Made by a program: the position numbers and the translations under genes
Assembly (NCBI GenBank): GCA_930367205.1
Contig: OV884011.1
Span: 170,325,226 to 170,389,225 of the forward strand
From: Acanthosoma haemorrhoidale
Taxonomy: Eukaryota; Arthropoda; Insecta; Hemiptera; Acanthosomatidae
Direction of reading: 5' to 3'
Length of the DNA stretch: 64,000 nt
Shown here: in pieces, positions 36,501 through 51,500 of the stretch
Layout: each line of letters begins with the position of its first letter
Numbering within the stretch: position 1 is the stretch's first letter
Notes under the pieces: generated by a model
Told to the model about the DNA's origin: nothing
What the model saw: the letters and a program-made list of their open reading frames with translations, nothing else
Databases searched by the model: none

Positions 36501-39500
36501 CCAACAGGAAAAAGGAAGCCAACTGTATAAATCTCATATTTAATGTAATTCAAGCCAACTTCAATAGATCTTTTTGGTAAATATTTTAGCTATTCACAAC
36601 TTTTAAACAAATAAAAAGTCAAAATGGTGGATTTCAGTGGTAATGTTAGTTTAACAAATCAAAAATACCTTAGCTGTTACAAGCCAAAGAAAAGAGATAG
36701 TTACAGTACTGGGATTCATCCTTATAACCTCCAGTTAGGTGCTCTTTCTGAGTCCCTATTGAACCATTAGCTTAGTTGAAATTTAATACTCTTTGCTGGT
36801 CTCAAATGAAAAACTCTGAAAATTCGCTAGAGCAACAATCTTTGTAATTTAAATGTAGTATATTAAAATACACTTAACAGGAGGCTCAGTTGGAGAGAAC
36901 ACCTGGCGGAGCAGAGATCAGGAAGTTCTAAGTTACAATCCTGGCCAATATGTCAGAGGGATTACAGACCAAAACCAGTTATTTACAATCAATATTTTTA
37001 GTTCTTACTTACTTTTCAGGTATTATGTTTTTGAGCCATGCTGATTTCAGAGCTGCTTCAGCAGTGATCCTTTTATTTGGATCAAGCTCAAGCATTCTGT
37101 CTAACAGGTCTAAGGCTGATGACGGCATGAAGATGAACTCTTCTCTAAGCCTACGCCGATGTACTTTCTTTGCTTTTAGCAAATGCCAATATGGGAGTTC
37201 AGTTACAGATGGCCATGCAGCTGGTGTAGGTGTTCCACATAACCGTGAAATTATTTCTAATTGCATCATCTCATTAGCTTGCTGTTGAAAAACATAAAAC
37301 TTGTTATTGGCTATAAGTTGCAAGTTAAGAAAAAATGTAACAAGCTTTAGTGTTTGTAGATTCAAACTGAATTAGAGAGAAATTCTTATTTTTTAATAAC
37401 ACACATTTTTAGTAATTCCCCTAAAGAATTTTATTTTAAATAAGAAGTGTAAGTATAATAGATAAATGTGTGACACATTTTCATTTACTAAGGGCAGCAT
37501 TATTGTTGTTGCTTGCAAAATGAGACTCTTTATCACAAAATTGCACCTCTCACTACTACTACTAAGCAAAAATAAATCAAACTAAACATTACCTGGAAGA
37601 GAGGTTTCTTAAGAAACAGTTCACCAAGAATACACCCACATGACCAAACATCAATTGCAGGTCCATACCTTTCTTCCCCAAGGAGTAGCTCTGGAGGTCT
37701 ATACCACAATGTGATTACTTTGTTAGTATATGGACGTTGACGGTCTTCTGCATTATAAAGTCGTGCAAGACCAAAATCAGCAAGCTTTACTTCTCCCCTA
37801 AAAGCCAATTACATTATTTTAAAAAGTTATTATTTACTAAAAAAAATATTAAATTTTGTTTTAGATAAAGTTATTATCTATAATTTTATTAAACCATAAA
37901 AAGTAACAATATTAGAATAATGACAAAATTTTAGAAACAAAGCAAAAAATTAAAAATAATGAAGAAAGTAGATACAAGTTTTAGAGGTCTTTCCCGGTTT
38001 TATTTAAAAAAAACAACAATTACACAAATTAAAACTAATTAATGAGAATAACACTCTTTCAAGCTTAGACTCATTTTTGAGATCTTATCAAGCCATATCC
38101 TAAGGCTTTATCGAAAATGACACCATATGTTGTAATACTTTCCTTTCTTGATCTGCATTTATCATGCAACTAATGCAGCCTACCAGATGTTTTGGGCAAT
38201 CATTAAATAGACAAATCAAGCAAACCCAAAAAGACAAGTTGCAGGAGGTCTAGGGAAGAGACGACCATAGAATAGAAGAGGGTTTTAGATAAAAGTGATA
38301 GGATATCTCCCACTGTCACTAGTATTATACAGTGGAATTCACTTATGACGGCGAGCAAAGCAATGTTTTGGGTATAACCTTTGGATAATTTCCTATACCA
38401 AAAATAGTAACTTTGTTTGGATACAACAATAATCCAGATATAACAATCTCATTTTGAAACAAAAAAAGGGTATTTCATCCACATATAATGATTTTTTGAG
38501 CTTCCCTCCACTTTCCAATTATTCAAGTAAAGGTAGTGGTGATCTCAGGTAAACTCAGTTTGTTTCTTGTTGGATGCATGGAAGGTCTTACCAGAATTAC
38601 AAGCATAGGCATTTTACCTCTGTTCAGTTGTAATTTTGTTTGCTATCATTGAGACACATTTCCATCAAAGTCATTAAAGATATAAAATAGAAAGTAATGT
38701 TTTTTATCAGTGAAAAAGTAAAAATAATTGAGCATTTAAAAAATTGTGTTTCTAATAATGATCTCTTCTGGAATCAGCCAATTAATCCTGTCCACCTTGC
38801 TGAAATCAAAGCCATAAAATCTAACCAACATACAAATATGGAATATTTCAACAAATGTTATGAAACTTCCAGAAAAAGTGACTGAATGAGATAATTTTTT
38901 TATTAAGTCAGATTTTTATTGTTCTTGGATTACACTTTTTTTGCCAGATGCACTAAATAGTTTTTGGCATAAATAGTAGATAGCAACCAATTGATAAAAT
39001 AACGTTTATTTCTGTACGATTTGGCCGGACATGCAATTTATAAATTAATTTTATGCTTATGACTTGCCTTTTTATTTTATTCAAAAAAAATTTTTTATTT
39101 ACATATGTAATTATATTATTATTACATTTTTTTAAAATGCAGATACAACAAAGTTCATGTATAACAATCTGATTTACCCCTTGAAGATCATTTGTAAAGT
39201 ACTATCACTAAAAAAAATAATTTTGTAAAGAATTAAATTCATTAATAATAAGATAAACTTTAATAATTGTTACACACCTGTTGTTCATTAGAATATTTGA
39301 ACATTTTATATCTCTATGAAGGAAATTCTTCTTATGGCAATAGTTAAGCCCTTCGAGAAGCTGCCTCATAATGCTGGCATTGTGAAACTCATCAAATTCA
39401 ACCATTCCGGACTCCAACAGGCCCATTAAATCATGATCCATGTACTCGAAGACAAGATAGAAAGATCCTTTGTCCTAAATTTACATAAATATCCTGTGTG

Positions 39501-42500
39501 AATGGAGGCTCAGTAAGTCTATATTTTGAAGAACAATTTATTAAAAGTATACATCATATTAGCACTTAGAAATTAAGTTAACTTTTTTGAATGGAACTGA
39601 AGTTTTACTTCCCATATAACAGTGTAGTTAATTGGTCAAATAACATTTTCAGAGGATCAGCAGATTGATAATGAGTTAACTACTCAAATAATAAATAAAC
39701 CTTGGAAATTTAAGGCTTGATATAGTTTTTATTGTTGGGTCTAAATTTGTTTTAACATTTTTCAATTCATATAGGTTTAATAGACTATTTGGGCAACTTT
39801 GTTTCCTCACAGTTACATTTATCTCTTGAAAACCTACTGTAATATTTTGTTCTCTTCAGTATCAATTTATTTTTATTTATTTAGATTAAGAGCTTTATGT
39901 TATAGTAAATCAGCAAGTAGCTATACACAGCTGTGCTTATCAGCTAGAGAGATAGCTTAGTTAAAATAATAGTATTACCATTGCTCTATTGCATGAAAAT
40001 AAAATATAGGGAAATTCTTACCTTTCTGAAATCGAGAGCGTCTTGTTTATCAGTGACAATTTCCCTTAAATTGACTATATTTTTGTGGTTAAGCTGACGA
40101 AGAATTTTTATTTCACGTACCGCAGTTATAGGGAAGCCCTCTTTTTCATTTTCTAAACGTACCTTTTTTAGTGCTACCAGCTCTGCTAAAAAAAATAAAA
40201 AAATTTGTTTGACAAACTGGCAATTATCACCTCCCTGTTTTGGGGAACTAATTGAATGCATGCAATACACTTAATAATATCATAATATAATGGGAATGGG
40301 TTTTCTACTTAGTCGACAAAAACTGAGTCGATTTTCTTTACTTTTAAAGGAAGATATAACATGTCACAGCGCCAATTATCTTTAAAGAATACTTAGTTAA
40401 ACAATATGCAAGTTTGTGGATGTAGACTCATTTGTTAACTATTAAAAAAAATCATAGCCACTTTGTAGCAAATAATATGAGAATGAGAATAACCTTAACC
40501 AGAGTACTGTCCACTGATAAAGAAGTGATATAGCCAATAGACAATAGCAGAAGACAAAGGGCTTCCAATAAATGACTATCTGAGGCCCAATAATAATCCA
40601 GCTCGATCTCTTCATCCTCTAATGCAAAGCAACCCTCATAAGCTTTAACAACCGTGGTCCCTTAACTGATCCACAACCACACCTCTTACCTTATCCTGAT
40701 AGGTGTTCACTAATTACAGGCCCTGAAGCAGGTATTTGCTGGTCTAAAGCTAGAACCAACATCCATTTTGCAATAACAAATGCTGTTAAAACAAATAAAC
40801 AATAGCCCAGCAGCAATAGCTGCAGACAATCTAAACAGTTCATAAACAAGGCCTATTAATAGAATAATAACCGTTTGATTAACTCTAGCCAACAAAATAT
40901 AATTGGTTAATGAAGAAATAACTTCACAACAAAACAGGTATTCTGAAACGACCCTGCAGCAGATATTTCTAATCATTGAATCCCTTTGTCGCAAATCTCT
41001 TTATATTACTTGGGAAAATGTTAAGTGGACTATGGTTCTAATCTCCAGCCTGTGACAAGATGCAGAAAGGAAAGTTGGAGTACATAAAATGGAAATGATT
41101 CTAAACTAGGAAAGGAGGGCTCTGCCCATTGTGTTTGTTAGCATACTTTATCTACTAATCATACTTGACAGTAAAAAGCTAAAGCCTTAAGTTTCAGGAT
41201 AAATAGACCAGTGCCCTTATTCCAGGCCTAAAGTTATTAAATAGAAGGGTCAGAGTATATCACAAAAATCAACAGTTTGATGTTCTCACCAGACTGTCTG
41301 TCTTTTGCTTTGTAGACTTGACCATATGTCCCTTCTCCAATATGAGCAATGACATCAAACATATCGACACAGCGCTCACCCCAAGTTCTTCCTGGAGGTA
41401 TAGATCTCGCCTTGCCCTTGTGCAATATTTTTGGCCTCACTAAGCGACCAACAGCTTTCCTTGCAGTATTCTGTGAATAAAAAGGTTAGATGTTCAATCA
41501 AGAACTTAATGATACAAATAAAAAGGCCTAAAGTCAGAATCAATACACTTTCATTGATTCTTTACTAGTTTTGCTCAAGTTTTAGAATACAAGAAAAAAA
41601 AAATCTGAACTCAAAACCCTTTCAGCTGAAAAACTTAGTAATCAGAAGTTATGTCCTGGTTCACTAAGGATAGCTCAGTTAGAAAAGAGGTTTGAATGGT
41701 AACTGAAATATCCTTATTTACATTTTGCAATCTCTAACATTGTGACTATTTTTCTCTTTAACCAATAATTATTAAAATTTAAACTGGTGGGATTACATAG
41801 TATAGCTACTAATTATTAATTCGATTCCTTTTCCTGGTACAATCATATATGAAATAGAACTTGTTTACTTGTACCTGGAACTAGATAACCTGAAATGAAA
41901 ATATTTATCAGAAAAGGGATTAGACTCAAAATTTCTGAGAGCAATGAATAAGTCCTCAATGTTATCAATGTTTTTGAACCATTATCCTGCACAAGTTTCT
42001 GTAAGATACATCCCCCCACTCATGAATTTAAAAATTTGATCATTTGGTAAACAGTGATTTTTTTGTTGAATAATTAATAAATAAGTTAACCTTTATTGAG
42101 TCACTTTTGGCAATTGCAGCACTATCAGTTTTAATTAGAATGAAATAGTTGGTATAGTGTTTAATAACTTATAGAAATATATAATAGAAAAATATTTACT
42201 TTGGGTGCAAAAGCAGAAATTATACTTGGATGAACAGGCTGAGATGGAATAAATACACCTATCTTGTTGGTAGCCCCTTGTGGTGGTGTACTAGTAGCTT
42301 CATCATCTCCAGTCAAGTCTTCAGCACCCGAAACACCTATAAAAAATAAACAAGTATAATAACCAACTAATTCTGACATGAGCATGATGAAATAAAGAAA
42401 AAAATCTATAATAATTATTAACCATAAAGATAATTGATTATTTTAATAATAAGTATGAATATAATCAAAATTCAGTATTGAGCAATTTTACCTATAGCCA

Positions 42501-45500
42501 AATGTTGCAGTTTACTACAATAGGTTATGTAGTAATTACTAACTTTTTTCTGGGTTGATCCAGAAATAAGACAATGAATTAATATTTGAATTAAAAAAAA
42601 TAATTGATCAATAGCTTTAATGACCTTTAATGAAGTAAAATCCCAATGTATCTTGTATTGCGAGAGTGGAAATGATTAGGTAAAGGAAGGACTCAATAAA
42701 ATATTGCTGCATAATTAAAATAAAATGGCCAACTCCTCCAAATAGCAATAGGAAATATGTAGGCATCTTTGAGAGGCAAAGAGCGATCAATACATGCAGT
42801 GCAGCAGTAGTCAAAATGGGAATAATAAGGAAGGAAATAAGTAAATTGTAACTTACTTAAGTTGAATAATATTTATAATTGATGGATGAAATGGTTGTCA
42901 CAAAAACATGTATAATTATTTTTTTGTGATGGAACTGTATATGCCAGGCTTACTTATGCATTTCTAACCTAAAGCACTGTCTGCTGCCATGGTCTCATAA
43001 ATTGTGTTAATATCTAATATAGCTGATATTGGTCAATATTTATTTATCTATTTAAATGTGATTATTTATTATGGAATTGAAATATCACTACTACATGCAA
43101 GTAAAATATAACAGTCAATATCAAGTTTAATTAAGAACATTCTTTTATCTCATAAAAATTTAAAAGAAGAATCCCTCGAATGGAGAGTAAATATTCCTCT
43201 TAATCCTTTATTAGAAAAAAGTCAATTTTAAAATTATACAACGTTAACTTAAGATTAATAATGGCATTCCTCAAATCTTACACATTGTTAACCTTATTGC
43301 AAAACACTTTTATACTTCCATTAGTAATTGTCTTAAAATAAATAAGTATTTTTACCTCTTCATATTATATCTCTAGGGTCAATTTAAAACATTTTTTAAA
43401 TTAAAGCTTTTTTTAATTTCTGTAGGAAAATCAAGTATGTTAACAAAGCGTAAAACAGTAGAAAAGCTCACCAATACATATAAATTGCAATTGTTTTTAA
43501 AGTAGAATAAGTATTGTGAGAGAGGTTTGAGAAAGGAAACCCGTCTTGAAAAATTGTCTCCGTGAATCCCACGCAGTCAGTTACAGTAATCATTGAAAAG
43601 GGAGCACGTTACCTACTTCAGTGAGTTAGTATAGTCTACTCAGATAGACTACTAACTAAGGTATCCAGACTATTATACGATGCTTCAAGTGTCAGTTATT
43701 GTTATGAGTCTACTAAGTAGAGAAGCAAGTTAGCTACAACTAGTTAGAAGTTTAAAGGCAATCAAGATAGTTTCAAGAAAGGTCTGTATAGTAATTTGTG
43801 ACAGTTCAAAACAGTAGATAATAAAGTGATAATATTTACAGTGTTGAACATCATCCATGGAAAACAGTGGGAGTATTACAGGGAAGAGATAATATTTGAG
43901 AACTCAATCAAGCTACCGAGTAAATCAATTAATCAATATGGTACATATATCAAAGGGAAAGTAGATTCATTGAAAACAATAAATGTGATAATAAATGAAA
44001 AGAAATCTGCTTAGACACTTTTGAAATAAGAGTTGAACCACACCCTGAGACTTAAAATTAACTGTAAAATTTGTAATTTTTGGTCAAAATATAATAATTT
44101 TTATTTGATCATGATCAATTTTCTTTTTTTTCATTGCTCTATTACAGAAAAGTTTAGCCAACTGCTCCTAAAACTTATCATATAACATCTCAAGATGATT
44201 GTCAGTATCAACTCTCTCAAAGAAATGTGAGAATGGCACCTATATAATTCATAAGTTCTAAACTGGAAAAATAAAAAATAATACAGATTTGTAAATTAAA
44301 GCAAAGTTGATTCTTAACTCACCTGGGGGAAGAGGTAGATCTTTTATGCTTTTCTTAGTAGCTGGTGCTGGCATGGTTGCTTTTACAGGACTAGGCGAAC
44401 GGCTAGGTGGAGAGTCAATGCTCTCTAGATCATTCTGATTAATTCCAGGAGGAAGTGGTAATTTAGATAGCTTTGGTTTAGTAGAATCAATGGGCACAAG
44501 ATCAGGTGGAATAGGAGGAGGAGGTACAGTAGACAGATCAAATTCATCTGGAGGTAAAGGAAGATCTGGAACAGGTGGTGGTGGAGGTAAGAATGGAGGA
44601 GTTTGAGTTTCAGATGGTTCGGATATTTCCATAACTACTTCTTTAATTTCTTCACAAGGAATATCTTCTTCAGGAGGCAGTGGAGGTAAATCTTTAGGGT
44701 CGTCAGAATAAATAGTAGTTGTAGGAATGGGAGCAGGATCAGGAGGCATTGGAGGTAATTCATCTTCATCTTTTTTTTCTGACAGTTCAGCAATTCGTTT
44801 CATTGCTAACTCTCTCATATTCCTATCTTTCACAAGTTCAGCAAAAAGTGAAGTTTCACTCATTTTCACTTTAGCTGAAAATTCCCTCACACGACGAATA
44901 GTAGCTGGAGACTTGGATCGAGATCTGCTGACATGCCGTTTAACTGAAGCACGCTTATGGGTGCTAGGTGACTTGGAACGGTTAACTGGCGATCTTGACA
45001 CTCGAGGAGTTCTTGATCTTCGCCAGCTGTGACCTCTTGATACTGATCGCCTGATTCTTTACCATGAAAAACAAAAAAATAATTGCATACATTGTTGAAT
45101 AAATATTTAAATGTAACTATGATTCAAAGGAAAACTTATAACTTTTTTTTACATTTAATTTATAATTTTTATTAAAATTACAATCGAAAATTAGTTCGAA
45201 GTCATAGAAACTATTCATAATTATTTAAGTATGAGCAATAATGATTGTGAAACAATAAAACGATAGTAACAAATCATAAAATTTCATCAAAGTCTCATAC
45301 CCTCTTCCTTTGTTAGGAAATAAGGTAAAGTAGTATTTGTATCACAGTTAGGCTTACCTAAAAAAAAACGTGAAGAGTGTTGTGTAATATGGTAACAATT
45401 TTAAAATGAAGAGAACCTTTAACGCATACAGGACGGATCTCTATTGAATAGTAAGGCTGACACTTTGAACCGATGGGTTGAGTGAGAGGGTAGGAGTAAA

Positions 45501-48500
45501 GAGACGATGAGAAAGGATAAAACAGTGAAGAGGTAAGTCTCCCAAATGAAAAGATGGATTACATGCTAAGTTATTAAGAAAAAGTTAGCACTGATAACCT
45601 ACACAATGCTATTAAACACCTAATTCTCACAATGTGATGAGAATAATGCAGCGATGACGCCATGTCATAGTAAGTCCTCCAAAATAAGGTAGGACAGTTG
45701 CAGTTGAAATATGTTAATTATTGTTGGATTTCTCTGATCTATATTCCATCAATCAAAATTTTATTATTTTATCCTACATCATTCATAACAGTCCTCTAAG
45801 TTTCAATGAATGTGAGTGAGAGAAGGTACAAGACTGTGGACAATATATTCATGCTTCTAATGATCAAGGAGAAAGACCATTAATATATAATGGCCACTCA
45901 TCATTTGTGAATTTTAGAAAGCACTTATGATGTTACTTTATGATGGAGGAAATAAAAAAAAAAAAGGAGGGAACCCCTTAAAAGTTGATTTGCTTGGTCT
46001 AAATGCCAATGCAAAATATGTATTCTATCACTCTTCCATCGATTGATTAAGGCAAGATTTTCTTTAATCAGGCTCTCAAAAAAGTAGTGATAGACTAAGG
46101 CACAGATTGGGGTCCTGGTATATTTTACCCACTCACACACATACTCTTTGCCATTCTTGAATAATTTCAGAATAGTAATGAGATGATAAGTAAAATCGTA
46201 CTGGTAAGCGGATTAGTTAAACTTTTTTTAATCAATATAGTATCCGATTTTTAACCACTCCTGAAAATTTTGAAGAAATGGAGATTTCTGCTTTATACTA
46301 ACCCCCCTCCCTCATAAAAATATCCCATGTTATTGGGAGGAACAGAAAAGCATTTGCAGCCATCGGTTAATAAATATATAAGATATTATAATTAAAGATA
46401 ATACTTACCGAACAGTAACCCTGCAGCAATAATTTAAAAAAATAATGAGATAATATAAATGTTTACAAAAGAAAAAAAATATACATAGATAGGTAGTCAG
46501 ACAAAAGTTTTTTTTTTTCCGTCTATCAAACTGTCTTTAAATAACAAACACACACATAGACACACATATATTATGACAATATGGTCTATTGGATTTTATT
46601 TTAAAATGAATACCTGGTAGAAAGAAAACCCGGAATATATATATAGTTACGAGCCCTCATCAAAGAAATTATTCAAGAAAAAATTACAAAAGTAGCACAT
46701 AATAAACAAAAACAATTTCAACTGCTAGGAAGTTTACATATTTTTAAATATCATATATATTGAAGAGATTATAAGAAACATTTGTTAAATCTACTAAATA
46801 GAAGCTATCTAAAATTCACCTATAAAACCCTTAATGAATACTTATATGAGCTTTTAAACCAAATAATCATGGCAGGCCTATTTTATGTATTTTCACTATG
46901 TAAGTGTATAGGAGGTATATCAGAAATACATTCTGCAACCTATGTTTGAACTGGAACGCTGATAAAATATTACTACTATTCAAAATATTGAATACTTCAA
47001 ACAGAGGAATAAAGGCAGGTAGCGGTGAGCGACTATTTAGAAACAAAACAAATATACTAATGTCCAAAGAAATCCCAACATAGAATAATTCAATAAACAA
47101 CTGTTAGCTAAATCGAATGACTAACTCGAACTAATCTGTTTGATAAAAGTCGAAAATGTCAAGTTACTTCATTTTATTTTAAATAAACTATTCTCAAATA
47201 TTTTCATATACAAGCTGAAACCTACAGTAAAAAATAAAAACTTATCCCCTTGCACTACAACAAATTTTGGAAATGTCAAAGAAACAATGCTTATACTGGT
47301 ACTGAAGTATAGTATATGTTTAGACTTTTTTTTGATAAAAACAAAAGAAAATTTAGAAGTTTTGAGGTATTACCCACGTAAAAAACAAATATTACTTCTG
47401 TGACTGGCAAAAAATACACATGTATAAACCAACAATAATTATTTATGACATAAGGAATTAATGATATGGCATTCAATATAAATGAATTAACTTTGCCAGG
47501 TATATCAACAATTGTATTTAAGGCATAGATTTTTTAATATAAGTACAAAACAGTTCATAAAATTCAATACTAATTAATTCTTGTTAAAGACAAAGGACAA
47601 AAAATGTTTAAATTCGCCTACAAGTTCAAATTAAATAGATCAAAATATCCATAACATCTGTGTGAAAATTGACAACATTCTTGATGAAAAACAAGTTTAT
47701 TGAATAAAATTTTTAAAAAATGTCCAAAATAAGCTAGGATATATTACATACACAGAATAGATTCAAGATAGATAACATCTTAAACACAATTTTAATAATT
47801 TTTAAGTGAGTCAAAACCTTACAAAAAAGGCAAAAGAGGAGAGGAGATGAATGGCATAATGGAAGTGTTTGATCTAGAAGTATCTTGCCACTACTGATTT
47901 AAGAAGCAGTTTATCTCAAATACAACTAGATGAAGAGAGCATGTATCACGTATACCGGACACGTGCGCTTAGTGAAATCTCTCATTTTAAAAGGGTCCCC
48001 TTTGGCGTGACCATTCATATAAGACCTTTATAGGCCTTAAGCAAAGTACTTAATGAATAATAAAAGATAGCGTCGCAATACATAAGAATCCATTGAAGAA
48101 TCTTTCATGGTTTTGGATTGTTTATCACTGTTTCAAAGAATTAATTTCATACTACAGGAAAATATGCAAACTAAATTATTATTCAACAGAGAAAGAATAG
48201 TTATGTTATTATACAAGCTGTGCATACATTCTACAAGATACTAGCAGGACACAAAATTGTTAACCTTTCTACACACATGCAAAAACCCTACAAACTGTTT
48301 AATTAAGTGGCTAAATTATCTGGGCCCTTTAAATATCGGATATCAATACATAGCTGGAAAAAACAATAAAATAGCGGATTATTTAAGCACAAACCCACAA
48401 GAACCTGGGAGAATATTTTCACATGAACCAATTAAATGAACAAGAATTTTTTAATAACTTAAGTGAACAACAACAAAATAATAGAAGTATTCAGGGAAAA

Positions 48501-51500
48501 TTTGCAAAATATAAATAAATTTTATAAATATGTATCCCACTTTAAATAATATAAGTACGTTAATCAATATGGTATATGATGCATTCAGTCACTCCAGTAT
48601 TAAGTGTTTAAAATAATAAAAAAGAAAATTAATCTGAAATAAACTGAGCAGTTGTCAAAAATGTTACTTTGTGCGGACACCATCAGTTCCTTAATGAGCA
48701 ATTACACCTATGGGAAAATTAGATCCGATATCAATACATTTTTTGTAAAAGTTTGTTAAAGCAAGAATATATAATTATCTTTTTATAATTATTGAAAAAA
48801 TATCACAATATCATTAATATTACACCTCTGGAAGCCAAGCCATGTATCCTTTTTTTGTTTTTGGGCTGTGCATATATGGAGATACACCTGAACATAATAG
48901 TAGACCAGACCAACAGAAAGGTAATGGAATCAATCAGTAAAGACAATATTATAAAGACAAGGAAAAGAAGTAAAGGTAAATTCAATATTAATAAAATGTT
49001 TACGAGATTTGAAATAGGAGACTTAGTTCTTATTGTGGCTTTAAGGGTTCCTCTCAAAACAAAATCAGGGGATTATTTCACACCAACCTTTTAAAAAAAT
49101 ATCCTAGAAACTAAATTTAATTTGTTTTTTAGTAAGCTAAAATGGTCAATTACATATACACAATGTAATTTGAAAAAAGAAAAAAATATTAATTTAATAT
49201 ATAAATTTGTTGTTAGGTATGTTGATGATATTAATGTTATTAACAAATTTAATTTATTCATTAGAATTAGATTAATTTTGAGGAAGTGAGTTTTGGAGAC
49301 ATTACGTGATACCTGACTAATGTGTCTGTAGAGTATGTCTAAGTTGAGTTTGCCGGTAGGGGAAGGGAGCCTTTCCTCACTCAAGTGCCCCCTCCACAAA
49401 TGTCAACCGGGCCATTTCTTGGCTGGAGTTTCAAAACTTGTTTTATCACCCCTCTTTACAGCTTCACTTTCTTGTGGGATTTTTCTCAGATTTTTTCTGT
49501 GTTCAGAGACACCAGTAGCTTGGGAAACCCTTTTCATAACAGAGGAAACATTTATTGGCCTATTTGTAGCCAAGTTTTCATAAATTTTAATAAGTTTACA
49601 ATTACGTTCTTAGTCTGAGAGTGAACTGTTTTATCTCTACCCGGTTTATTTGACATGGTAAGAGGTTTTGTAACAAACTATTACAAATTAGCTTTATAAA
49701 AAGGCTGTTACGATATTACTTTGATAAAAATTTTATTGAATTAAAATAAGAGGAGAGATTTCCACATGTTAAGAGCTGTGGACGTATGTTTTAACTGAAG
49801 TGAAATATTGGAAAGGGGGAACATATGGAGGGCATTAGCGGGAAGAATGTTGGACAAATGCTCATCTCTCACCCCACTACCTCACTGGCAAACTTAAGTA
49901 AGAAAGACTATACATGAAAAAACCACTAGAGGACGTGTAACCCTGAAAAAAAAACTGGGATCCTTGGGAAAAACCACTTGGCCAATAAATAGCAGTGATC
50001 AGGAGAGAGTTGGGTCTTTACTTTTCTTTTCATTCAAGCAGTTCAGAGAAACAGAGAGTTAAGTTAGCGGCCATGAGGTCAGGTGGTGATGAAAAGCGGC
50101 CAAATGTTGAGTCCAGAGAATTAACACCATGAGGAATGAAGACCACCCACCACCCATTATTGGAGAATATCCATGTTGTTATTATTATCTACATTTAGTA
50201 ACTATTGCTTTTAATTATATGTTAATATGAAACATTTAAAATAGTAACATTATGCACTAAGACCATATTGAACCCTGAGATAATAAGGTTATAATAATGT
50301 CTTATTTAATAAGGTTGATATAATGCAATTAATACATGGAAAAATCAACAAATAATATTACTCGAAACTTTTATAAAAACTATTATTCTTTATAAATTTT
50401 TAGGAATGTCCTTAAAATTATTATAAGAAAGTATACAAATATTTATTCAATATATAAAATATTATGTATACATCCTATTAATTAAGTAGAATATTTATTA
50501 CCTTTATTTAATTTATTTTATATTAAATATATTATGTATTATATTACGTAATTAATAATTTAAAAACCATAAGATTTGATCTACAGACATGTATTGTAAC
50601 ATCTTATTTAATAAGGTTGATATAATGCAATTAATACAAGGAAAAATCAACACAATTGTCAATAAAGTAATGTTCCTAATTTTACTCAACCCGAGTTTGA
50701 CTGAGAAGCATACATAAGCATAGTTAGACATGAATGGATTATTTGAAGGTCGATAAAACAAAAATGTTAGATTTTCATGTTAGTAGATGACATTTAGATA
50801 TACTATTTATGACTAGATCAGGTCCTTCTACTGTGAAATTGTTAAAGGATAGAAGATGTTGGTTAACATCAAATCGTTTTGGTAGCAAACAACCCCATGA
50901 AAAATAAGAAGAGTTAGCAATTGGTAATTAAGAAATAAACATTTTCCCTACATATTGAGTAAGGTATCAAATTAAAAATTTCAGTGTTCTGATTAGTAAT
51001 ATGAACCATAAGTTAGGACTTTAATTAGGTGAAGTGTAATTACAAAAAGTCTTTCAAATTGTTTTCGGAAATGCATGAAACCCAACAGTATTGAGGATCA
51101 GACGACTAGTATTTTAACAATTATTATTTGAAGAAAAAAGATGTCATTGCCAAGACTCAAACTTAGGACCTGATATTTATTTACACTCTTCTAACTAAGC
51201 TACCCTGTTCCCCTCAGACACTGTTGTTATTGTTAGCTTTGATTATTGGAGATTGATGGAATGTGTTACGGAAGCTCAGTTATTAGTGCGTCTGAACAGA
51301 AATCAGAAGATACTGAGATAAGTTCTGACTACTGGGATTAAGTTCTGACCCAGGTGTTCAACTGGGTTTGTAACTCTATGCAAGTAGCTACTAATTTATC
51401 ACCAATAAGTTGAGTGAACCCCTACCAGAACCATTCTCCAAAGAAAATATCTTATATGGGGACCTATATGTAAATTACTACTAAGACACACTAACACTAG

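Noticed and set aside
36880..36945. Possible tRNA gene (A- and B-box-like motifs)
   Set aside because: No 7-bp acceptor stem and no cloverleaf. Better explained as a SINE head.
36950..37288. 112-codon plus-strand ORF
   Set aside because: It is the antisense shadow of Cdk12 exon 9.
44727..45032. Gly/Ser-rich plus-strand ORF of 101 codons
   Set aside because: It is the antisense of the Pro-rich and Arg-Ser-rich Cdk12 exon 3.
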